A DNA stretch of 64,000 bases, taken from contig NZ_FPCD01000010.1 in the NCBI RefSeq assembly GCF_900116865.1, forward strand, positions 62,001 through 126,000, written 5' to 3'. Below are positions 16,485 to 24,620 of the stretch, piece after piece. Position numbers and translations under genes: made by a program. This DNA comes from Butyrivibrio sp. M55 (lineage in GTDB: Bacteria > Bacillota > Clostridia > Lachnospirales > Lachnospiraceae). The notes below the pieces were generated by a model, which ran no database searches, was not told where the DNA came from, and saw nothing but the letters and a program-made list of their open reading frames with translations. The first letter of the stretch is position 1. Each line of letters starts with the position of its first letter.

Positions 16485-16743
16485 ATGACTTTTTAGAGCA
16501 AAACATGCATGAAAAGTCATTCTTCTTACCATGTCCACCATTCATCCGTGGAGGAATCTATGACTTTTTTATGTAAAACACTCAAAAAAGTCATGCATCT
16601 CATGCTATCTGCTCTTCAATTGTAGAAAAAAACATGACTTTTTTAAGCAAAATCATCTCAAAAAGTCATACCCCTCTGTTTCTCGCGTTCAATCTGCAAG
16701 AAATCCCATGACTTTTTATACCAAAACCGCTTCAAAAAGTCAT
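16485..16743. repeat. hairpin array 1: four palindromes every 74-75 bp
   Basis: Four palindromes of 35-36 bp at 16485-16520, 16560-16594, 16634-16669 and 16708-16743. Each is ATGACTTTTT(T), a 13-17 base loop, then (A)AAAAGTCAT. Start-to-start spacing is 75, 74 and 74. The 38-39 base spacers differ from one another; the loops share CAAAAC or similar. A second array with the same palindrome and period lies at 29188-29593. No Cas gene or protein-coding frame explains it. It lies 5' of member 6. The rest of 16744-16974 shows nothing recognisable. Confidence 0.9.
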
Positions 16744-16974
16744 ACCCCTCATTAATTCACAATTCTCTCGCACACTTCTGCACTTCACCCGTAGCGGATT
16801 CCATAGAAAATCCCGCAGAGAATTGAGAATGCATAGATTAACCGTCACCCCAACGCTACGTATAGCCCGAACAAGCAACCCTCATAATACCGCACCTCCT
16901 TTCCCGCCAAAGCACCCGGATATTTTATCTAAGGAAACGCCGATCTCTGTCAGCATTTCTTCAGCACCCCAAAA

Positions 16975-16997
16975 GAAAGCATCCCAGATTAGCTTTC
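16975..16997 (-). terminator. probable terminator after sigH
   Basis: Short stem GAAAGC / GCTTTC followed on the minus strand by TTTTGG, 12 bases past the sigH stop. Modest strength. Confidence 0.5.
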
Positions 16998-17009
16998 TCC
17001 CACCTTAGC

Positions 17010-17636
17010 CTACTTCTTCAAATACTTCCTAAGCTTCGTCTTTATCCTCTGCATCGCATTATCCGTGGATTTCTCATCTCTGCCAAGAACTGCGGAGACT
17101 TCTTTTATGGACATTCCCGTAATATAAAGATCGAGGACCTGGCGCTCGAGATCGCTGAGATCACGGTCGATGGCGTTCTCAAGAGCTTCGAGGTTTTCGC
17201 GCTCTATGATCTGCTCCTCGGGAATGGAACTTGAATCAGATTCGAGAACATCTTCAAGAGCCACTTCGCTGTCGGTGGCGTTGTCGCTGTTCTCGGCATA
17301 TAAAGAAATATAACTGTTTAAAGGCGCATGTTTTTTGCGCGCAGATGCCTTGATCGCCGAATACATCTGCCTTGAGATGCACAGGTCGGCAAATGTGGCA
17401 AAGCTTGCATCTCTTCCGATGTCATAGTCCCGTATTGCTTTAAAAAGACCTATCATCCCTTCCTGGATGAGGTCGTCCCTGTCAGCGCCGAGAATAAACA
17501 TAGATGCAGCTTTTTTGCGGACAAGATTCTTATATTTGTCCATAATAAAATCCATGATGCCGGATTCTTTGTCTCCCGCATCATGGAACTTCACTATAAG
17601 CTGTTCATCGCTTTGTCCGTCATAATTTGTTTTCAT
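17010..17636 (-). CDS. sigH: RNA polymerase sigma factor SigH (sigma-70 family)
   Basis: 208 residues. Region 2 holds DDLIQEGMIGLFKAIRDYD (about 52-72) and the -10 recognition stretch SFATFADLCISRQMYSAI. Region 4 is the C-terminal helix-turn-helix (LSDLERQVLDLYITGMSIKE, then NAMQRIKTKLRKYL). It starts three bases after the rlmB stop. The cysS-mrnC-rlmB-sigH order is that of the SigH/Spo0H locus in Bacilli and Clostridia. In spore formers SigH drives early sporulation and competence genes; its role in a possibly non-sporulating Lachnospiraceae is uncertain. Confidence 0.9.
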   Translation of the reverse strand: MKTNYDGQSDEQLIVKFHDAGDKESGIMDFIMDKYKNLVRKKAASMFILGADRDDLIQEGMIGLFKAIRDYDIGRDASFATFADLCISRQMYSAIKASARKKHAPLNSYISLYAENSDNATDSEVALEDVLESDSSSIPEEQIIERENLEALENAIDRDLSDLERQVLDLYITGMSIKEVSAVLGRDEKSTDNAMQRIKTKLRKYLKK

Positions 17637-17639
17637 AGG

Positions 17640-18392
17640 TTAACCAAGCCTCTGTCTTACAACTTCAAACGCAAGTACACCTGCAGCTACCGAAGCGTTA
17701 AGCGAATCGATATCGCCCTTCATGGGAATAGACGCTATCATGTCGCAGTTTTCCTTAACAAGTCTTGAAACACCGCTTCCCTCGTTTCCTATAACAATTC
17801 CGATAGGTCCTTTGAGATTAAGCTTGTACATCTCGGTTCCGCCCATGTCCGCACAAGCAAACCAAAGTCCTTTATCCTTAAGCTCCTCAATGGTCTTTAC
17901 TATATTTGTAACTTTGGCAACAGGTGTGTAGTTAAGTGCACCTGCAGAAGCCTTCGCAACAGTCGCAGTAAGTCCCACAGCCCTGTGCTTTGGAATAATA
18001 ACTCCGTGCGCTCCCGCAAGATTTGCCGTTCTGATGATTGCGCCAAGATTGTGCGGATCCTCGATACCGTCAAGGATTATAACAAAAGGATCTTCATTCT
18101 TTGCTGCAGCCTTTGCGAGAATGTCTTCAACTTCCGCATATTCATAGGAAGCCGCATAAGCAATAACTCCCTGATGCTTTCCTGTCTCCGAGAGCTGATC
18201 GAGTCTCTCTTTTTTCACAAAGCTCACAACCGTATCCTTGTGCTTCTTTGCTTCACGCATTATTGTCTGAACAGGGCCGTCCTTACATCCGTCCAGGACA
18301 AAGAGCCTGTCTATCGTCTTTCCTGCACGAAATGCCTCAAGAACCGCATTTCTACCCTCTATTATTCTGCTTTCAAAATTCTCTTCCATCAT
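17640..18392 (-). CDS. rlmB: 23S rRNA 2'-O-ribose methyltransferase RlmB (TrmH/SpoU family)
   Basis: 250 residues. A short N-terminal substrate-binding domain (EGRNAVLEAFRAGKTIDRL) is followed by the SPOUT domain with motif 1 (LDGIEDPHNLGAIIRTANL, near 105-123), motif 2 (GIVIGNEGSGV) and motif 3 (IPMKGDIDSLNASVAAGVL). These form the trefoil knot that binds SAM. The expected substrate is a guanosine of 23S rRNA (G2251 in E. coli numbering). The first two codons are both ATG; GAGG lies four or seven bases upstream. In operon with mrnC and sigH. Confidence 0.93.
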   Translation of the reverse strand: MMEENFESRIIEGRNAVLEAFRAGKTIDRLFVLDGCKDGPVQTIMREAKKHKDTVVSFVKKERLDQLSETGKHQGVIAYAASYEYAEVEDILAKAAAKNEDPFVIILDGIEDPHNLGAIIRTANLAGAHGVIIPKHRAVGLTATVAKASAGALNYTPVAKVTNIVKTIEELKDKGLWFACADMGGTEMYKLNLKGPIGIVIGNEGSGVSRLVKENCDMIASIPMKGDIDSLNASVAAGVLAFEVVRQRLG

Positions 18393-18449
18393 AATTCCTC
18401 AAAATATATCAATTCTTTTTCACCGGCAACGCCCTTTATAAATCAATTC

Positions 18450-18890
18450 TCACTCAAGAATATCCAGCCCGAGCCTCTCTATTCCAAGTTGCACAAGCTC
18501 ACATATTCTGTCCATATTATCCGTAAGATAAAGATATCCGACAACAGCCTCAAATCCCGTTGCGTCGAGGTAGTCCATTGTCGTGGCGTTCTTTGCCTTG
18601 GTGTGCGGCTTTGAATTGCGGCCTCTCCTGTAAATGTCAGCCTCTTCTTCAGTCAGATCATCCATAAGAGCCTTTATAAAAGCAGACTGTGTGCCCGCTT
18701 TCACAATATCACTTGCTCTTTTATGGAGCTTATTGACCGCAGTGTTGCCCTTATTTACAAGGATTGACCTTACCACCACATCAAAGATCGCATCGCCTAT
18801 ATAAGCAAGCGTAAGAGGGGAATAAGTCCGAATGTCCTTCCCCTCAATGCCGAATTTATCATTTAGATATTCATTCAAATGAGCTGCCAT
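18450..18890 (-). CDS. mrnC: Mini-ribonuclease III
   Basis: 146 residues, a single RNase III catalytic domain without the double-stranded-RNA-binding domain. The signature LAYIGDAIFDVVVRS carries the catalytic acidic residues. In Bacillus subtilis Mini-III trims the ends of 23S rRNA precursor. The ATG overlaps the end of cysS by 16 bases and is preceded by GAGGGAG. Its location between cysS and rlmB is the conserved one. Confidence 0.93.
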   Translation of the reverse strand: MAAHLNEYLNDKFGIEGKDIRTYSPLTLAYIGDAIFDVVVRSILVNKGNTAVNKLHKRASDIVKAGTQSAFIKALMDDLTEEEADIYRRGRNSKPHTKAKNATTMDYLDATGFEAVVGYLYLTDNMDRICELVQLGIERLGLDILE

Positions 18891-20296
18891 TTAACTCCCT
18901 CACGAGTATCCTTGATCTCAACTCCCTTTTTAAGGAGCTCGTCGCGGATAGCATCAGCTGTTGCGAAATCCTTTGCCTTCTTAGCTGCCGCTCTTCTCTC
19001 GATAGCATCAAGAACATATGCCTCAAGCTCGGGATCCACTGCCTTTTCTTCCTTAGAAGCAGCCGCATGTCCGATAAGATCAAGTGAAAGAACCTTATCA
19101 AAGCTCTTTACAAGTGCAAGCTTAGTTGCGCCGTTTGCATCAGCCTTGAGCACATCATAAAGAAGCGTGATTGCCATAGATGTGTTGAGGTCATCCGAGA
19201 TTGCATCCCTGAACTTATCCTCAAACTCTTTTACAACAGCCTCATCAACATTGCCCTCTTCCTTAAGCTCGGCAATCTTCTTTATAAGTTTATTAAATGC
19301 TCCTGTCACATTATCAAGTGCCTCAAAAGAGAACTCAAGAGGCTTACGGTAATGAGACTGTAAGCAGAAAAATCTGTAAACAAGCGGATCGTATCCTTTT
19401 TCCTTAAGAACGGAAACAGTAAGGATTGCTCCCTTTGACTTTGACATCTTTCCTGACTTGTCATTCAAATGGTTGCTGTGGAACCAGTATTTGCACCACT
19501 CATGGCCGAGATAGCTCTCAGACTGCGCAATCTCATTTGTATGATGAGGGAAAATATTGTCAACACCGCCGCAGTGGATATCGATATATTCGCCGAGATG
19601 CTTCATTGATATGCATGAGCACTCAATATGCCATCCGGGATATCCAACGCCCCAAGGGCTGTCCCACTTAAGCGCCTGCTCCTCAAACTTTGACTTTGTA
19701 AACCAAAGAACAAAGTCTGTCTTGTTCTTTTTATTTGTATCCTCTTCAACATCGTCACGAACACCGACCTGAAGCTGTTCTTTCTCGATATCTGATGAAA
19801 AAACATAGTAATCATCGAGCTTACTTGTATCAAAATATACATTTCCGCCGGCAACATACGCATAGCCCTTCTCAAGAAGAACCTCTACCATATGGATAAA
19901 CTCGGGAATGCAGTTTGTGGCAGGCTCAACAATATCGGGGCGCTTGTTTCCGACAGCGTCAAAATCCGTAAAGAAAGCATCAGTATAGTACTTTGCAATC
20001 TCCATAACGCTCTTGTGCTCTCTTTTTGCCCCTGCGAGCATCTTATCTTCGCCCGTATCAGCGTCCGATGAAAGATGTCCGACATCAGTGATGTTCATAA
20101 CACGCTTAACGTCATATCCCGCGTACATAAGTGCCTTGATAAGCACGTCCTGCATGATGTATGTGCGGATGTTACCGATATGTGCGTAGTGATAAACGGT
20201 AGGTCCGCAAGTATACATGGTCACCTTTCCGTCTTCTCTGGGCACAAAATCCTGAATTGTTCTTGTAAGTGTATTATAAAACTTAAAATTTGCCAT
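18875..20296 (-). CDS. cysS: cysteinyl-tRNA synthetase
   Basis: 473-residue class I synthetase that charges tRNA-Cys. It has the nucleotide-binding signature in the form YHYAHIGNIRTY (HIGN rather than HIGH, as is usual for CysRS), zinc ligands including the first motif Cys (MYTCGPTVY) and IECS, GGVDNIFPHHTNEIAQSE, and the KMSKSKG loop. The C-terminal anticodon domain is complete. No T-box leader is visible in the short upstream gap. It begins a probable cysS-mrnC-rlmB-sigH operon. Confidence 0.97.
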   Translation of the reverse strand: MANFKFYNTLTRTIQDFVPREDGKVTMYTCGPTVYHYAHIGNIRTYIMQDVLIKALMYAGYDVKRVMNITDVGHLSSDADTGEDKMLAGAKREHKSVMEIAKYYTDAFFTDFDAVGNKRPDIVEPATNCIPEFIHMVEVLLEKGYAYVAGGNVYFDTSKLDDYYVFSSDIEKEQLQVGVRDDVEEDTNKKNKTDFVLWFTKSKFEEQALKWDSPWGVGYPGWHIECSCISMKHLGEYIDIHCGGVDNIFPHHTNEIAQSESYLGHEWCKYWFHSNHLNDKSGKMSKSKGAILTVSVLKEKGYDPLVYRFFCLQSHYRKPLEFSFEALDNVTGAFNKLIKKIAELKEEGNVDEAVVKEFEDKFRDAISDDLNTSMAITLLYDVLKADANGATKLALVKSFDKVLSLDLIGHAAASKEEKAVDPELEAYVLDAIERRAAAKKAKDFATADAIRDELLKKGVEIKDTREGVKWQLI

Positions 20297-20360
20297 CTAT
20301 CTAAGATCTCCTTGATAACGAAAGTATATTTATAGTTCGTAGCTCTTTTCCACAGACAAT

Positions 20361-20909
20361 TTACTGCTCACAACCGCCGCAACAGCTTCTTGGCTGTTCT
20401 CCCGTATTAAACGTAACATTGGTCGAGTGCAGTTCAATAGGACTGGTCAAAAGACATATCGCCTGCGAAGATATTCCCTCGCCGTTTCCGGTAAATCCGA
20501 GACCTTCCTCTGTCGTTGCCTTTACATTTACCTGGCTTATCTCAATCTCAAGCGCGTCCGCGATATTCTGCCTCATCTCGTCGATATAAGGTCTCATCTT
20601 TGGTGCCTGAGCAATTATCGTAGCATCAATATTCTCGATAAGAAAACGATTTTCAACAAGCATTTTTCCAACTTCTCTCATAAGTGCAAGAGAATCTGCC
20701 CCCTTGTACTTGGGATCCGTATCGGGAAAATGTTTACCGATATCTCCGAGAGCCGCAGCGCCCAAAAGCGCATCCATTATCGCATGAAGCAGTACATCTG
20801 CATCAGAATGTCCCAAAAGACCTTTTTCATACGGAATCTTTACGCCACCTATAATAAGGTCCCTGTCAGAAACCAGGCGGTGTACATCATACCCCATTCC
20901 TATGTGCAT
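20361..20909 (-). CDS. ispF: 2-C-methyl-D-erythritol 2,4-cyclodiphosphate synthase
   Basis: 182-residue enzyme of the MEP isoprenoid pathway. It converts CDP-methylerythritol phosphate to the cyclic diphosphate. MGYDVHRL carries the metal ligands D8 and H10, [20 protein letters not shown] gives the third ligand and nucleotide contacts, and DIGKHFPD and [16 protein letters not shown] are typical. The usual protein ends near residue 157. Here there are about 25 more residues ending RSCCGGCEQ, a Cys-rich tail that might bind metal; this tail is unusual. GGAGGATTAAG precedes the ATG. Confidence 0.95.
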   Translation of the reverse strand: MHIGMGYDVHRLVSDRDLIIGGVKIPYEKGLLGHSDADVLLHAIMDALLGAAALGDIGKHFPDTDPKYKGADSLALMREVGKMLVENRFLIENIDATIIAQAPKMRPYIDEMRQNIADALEIEISQVNVKATTEEGLGFTGNGEGISSQAICLLTSPIELHSTNVTFNTGEQPRSCCGGCEQ

Positions 20910-20961
20910 CTTAATCCTCCGATTCTAAAAACAACCAATCGCACAGAGACGATCGCATAAA

Positions 20962-21264
20962 TCATATAAAAAGTTCCACTATAAAAGCCGTCGCGCAGGC
21001 AAGTCCCGCAACTGTCAAAAGGCTCTTTTTGTTAAAAGCAAGTATAAGTGCCACGCCAAACCCTGCAAGCGCCGAAACTCTATTATCTGTCGCATTCAAG
21101 ATAGCCGGAAACGTCATCGCCGCTAAAGTAGCGTATGGCACATAATAAAGAAACGATCTTATAAAAGTGCTCTTTATCTCTTTTCTGATAAGAGTAAGCG
21201 GCAGCGCCCTAATCGCGTAGGTCACAACTGCCATAAGAAGAATGTATGCATAGACGTTATTCAT
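20962..21264 (-). CDS. azlD: branched-chain amino acid exporter small subunit (AzlD)
   Basis: 100-residue membrane protein with three to four hydrophobic helices. TYAIRALPL near the N-terminus is the AzlD signature. AzlC and AzlD together export branched-chain amino acids and analogues such as azaleucine. The start overlaps the end of azlC by eight bases and has GGAGG upstream. Confidence 0.9.
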   Translation of the reverse strand: MNNVYAYILLMAVVTYAIRALPLTLIRKEIKSTFIRSFLYYVPYATLAAMTFPAILNATDNRVSALAGFGVALILAFNKKSLLTVAGLACATAFIVELFI

Positions 21265-21973
21265 CTTTTTCCTCCTTAACAGGTGCGATCACGGCTGCAC
21301 AGGCAGCTACGAGCACTGTAATTATTATAATTCTAAATCCCGAAGATATACAGTTAAGAAACGGTGCAAACGCAAATATCGTGCTAAATACCATTGCAGC
21401 AACGACTACCGCGCGCACATTCTTATCTTCCCTCGTATCGGGAATTATTATCGCAATAAACATACCATAAATGGCAAGTCCCAAACAACTTATAAGTCTC
21501 TGCGGCATTATCTGTCCCGCAATAGCGCCGAGAACGGTTCCAAGCACCCAGCCCGATACGGAAAGCGTTATAAGTCCGTATGAATACATGGGATAAAGAC
21601 CGCCTTTTTTAAGTACGCTGACTCCGAAGACCTCATCTGTAACGCCGTAAGAAATCCCAAGTCTGTGCAGTGTGCTTGTCTTAGGGTCAAGTCTCTGTGA
21701 CAGAGCCGCCGACATAAGCATATATCTTAAATTGATTATAAACTGTAATACGGCAAGTTCAAGAAAACTTCCGTTTTTTTCGATTATTTCAAGTGCCGAA
21801 AACTGTCCTGCGCTTGTGACATTAAGAAGAGATGTCATCGCCGATTGAAATACAGTCATTCCAATCTTCGAACTCTCTATTCCGAATGCAAAAGAAACCG
21901 CTATATATCCCAGAAAAATAGGAACCGCATCCCTGACTCCGTCTCTGAAGTCACTGAATTTGCCAACATTCAT
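21257..21973 (-). CDS. azlC: branched-chain amino acid exporter large subunit (AzlC)
   Basis: 238-residue membrane protein with about six to eight helices. GVRDAVPIFLGYIAVSFAFGI and MTSLLNVTSAGQF match the AzlC family. It partners the downstream AzlD. No regulator of the azlB type is adjacent. Confidence 0.9.
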   Translation of the reverse strand: MNVGKFSDFRDGVRDAVPIFLGYIAVSFAFGIESSKIGMTVFQSAMTSLLNVTSAGQFSALEIIEKNGSFLELAVLQFIINLRYMLMSAALSQRLDPKTSTLHRLGISYGVTDEVFGVSVLKKGGLYPMYSYGLITLSVSGWVLGTVLGAIAGQIMPQRLISCLGLAIYGMFIAIIIPDTREDKNVRAVVVAAMVFSTIFAFAPFLNCISSGFRIIIITVLVAACAAVIAPVKEEKDE

Positions 21974-21998
21974 ACCAAACTTTTTTCACCCTCAAATA

Positions 21999-23201
21999 TC
22001 ATAGATTATTGCAGCAATCCGCCAATTCTTCGCAGTTTACGCCCGATATGCTGCCCTGAACCATCTTTTCGCTTCCGCCGCCTTTTGCTCCAAACTTCTC
22101 TCTAAGAAGTGCGGAAACAGCGCGCGCATCGCCTTCCGCCTTTCCGGAAGCCACTATATATCTGTATCCCGCTTCGGGATTTCCCGCAAATACTCCGCAG
22201 AATCCCTCGTGATCTGCCGCAAGCAGATTGACAGTTTTTCTCATTAGGTTCGTATCCGTATCTGTGCCCTTAAAAAGAAATACATTCTTAAGCCCCTTGT
22301 CTATCTCAGCCAGTTCATACTCAAGGAGTTTTTCCCTGTCCGCATAAAGATCTGCCTTAAGAACTGCATTTTCATCTTTTAACCGCGCAACGGATGAAGG
22401 TACATTGTCAAAAGAAGTAGTAAAGTCAGCCGCAAGATCCGACAAAATATCATGTTCAGTCGAAAGGAACTCAAGAGCTCTTTTGCCGCACAAAATATTA
22501 ACCCTGACTCCGCCCTTGTAATTGCGGACTCCCACAACTTTCAAAAGCCCGATCTCGCCGGTTCTCTCAACATGAGGCGCACAACATGCGCAGGAATCAT
22601 AACCTTCGATATTTACAATGCGAATCGCACCCGTAAGCTCTTTTTTACTGCGATATGGAATGTCTTTCAGCTCATCTTCCGAAGGAAAACTTGCGACAAC
22701 GCTTATATTCTTCCAGATAGCTTCATTTACGCATTTCTCAATCTCTTTTATATCTTCGGCACTCAGAACACCGTTATAATCCATCGTAACTTCGGTATCA
22801 CTCAGGTGAAAACCGACATTGTCATAGCCATACTTTGAATTAACTATGCCGGAAAAGATATGCTCTCCCGTGTGCTGCTGCATGTTGCTGAATCTGTGCT
22901 CCCAGTCGATTCTGCCATGAACACTTGCTCCCGCTTCAATGCTCTTATCAAGCACGTGATAGATCTCATCTTCGCCCGAATCCGTCTTCCTGATTCCCGT
23001 GTAAAAGACTTCAAATTCCACTCCGTCAGCGGTCTCAAGCCTTCCAACATCAGGAGTCTGGCCTCCCTGTTCAGGAAAAAAAGCCGTCTTATCAAGAACA
23101 GCTTCAAATTTACCGTCTTCACGCCCGCTGCAATATAGAACGCTTGCGTCAAACTCGGTTATATATGCACTTTCATAATAAAGTTCAACTGTTTTACCCA
23201 T
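21999..23201 (-). CDS. alanyl-tRNA editing protein (AlaX-L type, with DHHA1)
   Basis: 400 residues. It resembles the editing and C-terminal parts of alanyl-tRNA synthetase without the catalytic core. The N-terminal barrel has FPEQGGQTPD (41-51); the editing zinc site is H110-TGE-H114 and C206-x3-H210. A helical linker (about 255-310) leads to a DHHA1 domain with GGGSEKMVQGS near the end. Such proteins hydrolyse mischarged Ser-tRNA(Ala) or Gly-tRNA(Ala) in trans. It sits upstream of azlC with a 25-base gap. Confidence 0.88.
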   Translation of the reverse strand: MGKTVELYYESAYITEFDASVLYCSGREDGKFEAVLDKTAFFPEQGGQTPDVGRLETADGVEFEVFYTGIRKTDSGEDEIYHVLDKSIEAGASVHGRIDWEHRFSNMQQHTGEHIFSGIVNSKYGYDNVGFHLSDTEVTMDYNGVLSAEDIKEIEKCVNEAIWKNISVVASFPSEDELKDIPYRSKKELTGAIRIVNIEGYDSCACCAPHVERTGEIGLLKVVGVRNYKGGVRVNILCGKRALEFLSTEHDILSDLAADFTTSFDNVPSSVARLKDENAVLKADLYADREKLLEYELAEIDKGLKNVFLFKGTDTDTNLMRKTVNLLAADHEGFCGVFAGNPEAGYRYIVASGKAEGDARAVSALLREKFGAKGGGSEKMVQGSISGVNCEELADCCNNL

Positions 23202-23264
23202 AGGATGTATTTTAGCAGAATAAAGAGTTGCTTTGCAACTTTTTAGCCTCTATAGCATAAAGAA

Positions 23265-23312
23265 ACACAGCGTCACTAAACTCGTTAAAAACCTCGTTAA
23301 GTGACGCTGTGT
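23265..23312. repeat. strong hairpin between carD and alaX genes
   Basis: Perfect 13-bp stem ACACAGCGTCACT / AGTGACGCTGTGT. A second stem (GCACT / AGTGC, about 23318-23350) follows directly, then the carD terminator. There is no T run beside the first stem. It could be a transcript-end structure or a mobile palindrome. Confidence 0.65.
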
Positions 23313-23354
23313 GGCTCGCACTAAGTTCGGCAAAGCCTCACTAAGTGCTCTGCA

Positions 23355-23383
23355 CAAAAAAGAGACTGCATCAAACAGTCTCT
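23355..23383 (-). terminator. terminator after the CarD gene
   Basis: Stem GAGACTG / CAGTCTC (23362-23368, 23376-23382) followed on the minus strand by TTTTTT. The upstream arm overlaps the last codons and the stop of the gene. Confidence 0.8.
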
Positions 23384-23889
23384 AAATACAAACTCGATAA
23401 CACCTCTTTTACCCTTTCCTTAATAGCATCTTTCTCGGTCTTAAGCGAGAATGCCATCTCGGTGTAAAGAAGTTTCTCAGCCATATTCAAATATTTCTCG
23501 TTGAGCGAAGCAAATTTCTTGCCCTCGGCTTCGCGTGTTGCCTTGATCTTATGAAGCGATTTCACAAGGCTCATCATCTCATCGGCAAGATTTCTCTTTA
23601 TAATGCCGGCGATCTCAGGTTCAGCCTTCTTGCCATCGGGAAGTTCGAGTTCATCCACTTCTTCAATGTCACAAATAAGCTCTTCGGCATCGTCCGCACT
23701 CATAACATCACGAACCTTATCCTCAGCCCCTTCGACAGGAACATAGATAACACTGCCTGCGTCTACAGCGGAAACCATCATGTAATATTGCTTTTCTTTT
23801 CCCTTCTCAAGAAATGCCGGAACGAGAATATCCCGAACCTTGCACAATCCATGGCTACCGTAAATTACACATTCACCTACATTCAACAT
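23371..23889 (-). CDS. CarD family transcriptional regulator
   Basis: 172 residues. The N-terminal half (MLNVGECVIYGSHGLCKV, then KEKQYYMMVS and SVIYVPVEG) is the RNA-polymerase-interacting domain shared by CarD/CdnL and TRCF. The C-terminal half is helical (KRNLADEMMSLVKSLHKIKA, then LLYTEMAFSL). CarD proteins bind the RNA polymerase beta subunit and stabilise open complexes at rRNA and stress promoters. Single-gene transcript with its own terminator. Confidence 0.9.
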   Translation of the reverse strand: MLNVGECVIYGSHGLCKVRDILVPAFLEKGKEKQYYMMVSAVDAGSVIYVPVEGAEDKVRDVMSADDAEELICDIEEVDELELPDGKKAEPEIAGIIKRNLADEMMSLVKSLHKIKATREAEGKKFASLNEKYLNMAEKLLYTEMAFSLKTEKDAIKERVKEVLSSLYLETV

Positions 23890-24062
23890 TCCGTTCCTCC
23901 TTCAATATTCTCAAAAAAAAGCCAACATACCTTTATGTAAGCGCTTTCAGCAAACAAGAAAAAAATATATGATTCCACGTCCGGAATCCGCGAGCCTTAA
24001 TAAGTATATCACAATAAAATATTTTTTGTAATAGTATATCGTTTAAAAAGTTTACAAATTTT

Positions 24063-24620
24063 TTATACATTCGAACCAAATTTTCTACTCCACTCCTCAA
24101 AAGTCAGTACATTCACGTACTCCACTCTCATCTCGTCAAGAAGTACCACTCTGGTCATGTGGTTGATATGATGAAGTTTGAACCCGCACTTATCCTGCAC
24201 CTTTTTTGACCGCTCATTCCCCTCAAAATACGCACAAAAAACACGGCTAAGATTCAGATCCTCAAAGCCATGTCTAAGTATCTCCATTGACGCTTCCGTT
24301 GCGATTCCTTTATCCCAAAAAGGGTAGCCTATCCAGTAGCCAAGTTCCGCCTCGTTTGTTCCAATGGGGCGCTCGGGGCTTCCGTCCAGCGTAAGCCCTA
24401 TGCTACCGATAACTTCTCTCCCACGCTCTTTAATGCAGATAGCATACACCTCATCCCTGGCAAAAACAGTCCTTATTATCGCCCTGCTGTATGCTTCATC
24501 CTTATGAGGCGGCCATCCGGCCGGAGGTCCCACCCTTTCGTCACTGGCATATTTATATAAATCCGCCGCGTCGCTATTTTCCCATTTTCTTAATAACAAC
24601 CTATCTGTCTGCAGTACCAT
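24063..24620 (-). CDS. GNAT family N-acetyltransferase
   Basis: 185 residues, RimJ/RimL type. It begins MVLQTDRLLLRKWENSDAAD, has GPPAGWPPHKD, the acetyl-CoA strand EAELGYWIGYPFWDKGIATE, and the late FEGNERSKKVQDKCGFKLH. It would acetylate a small molecule or a protein N-terminus; the substrate is not predictable. The ATG at 24620 is chosen because the fold starts there; an earlier ATG at 24650 lies inside the upstream gene and also lacks a ribosome binding site. The start overlaps the end of the EAL gene by 20 bases. Confidence 0.85.
   Translation of the reverse strand: MVLQTDRLLLRKWENSDAADLYKYASDERVGPPAGWPPHKDEAYSRAIIRTVFARDEVYAICIKERGREVIGSIGLTLDGSPERPIGTNEAELGYWIGYPFWDKGIATEASMEILRHGFEDLNLSRVFCAYFEGNERSKKVQDKCGFKLHHINHMTRVVLLDEMRVEYVNVLTFEEWSRKFGSNV

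Noticed and set aside
16485..16743. CRISPR array
   Set aside because: The regular spacing is CRISPR-like, but the repeated part is a palindrome whose inner loop changes from unit to unit, only about 10 bp per arm is constant, three spacers of array 2 are copies of each other, and no cas gene is in the window.
20297..20360. T-box leader for cysS
   Set aside because: The upstream gap is short and has no T-box sequence or terminator pair; the same is true before argS (33290-33433).
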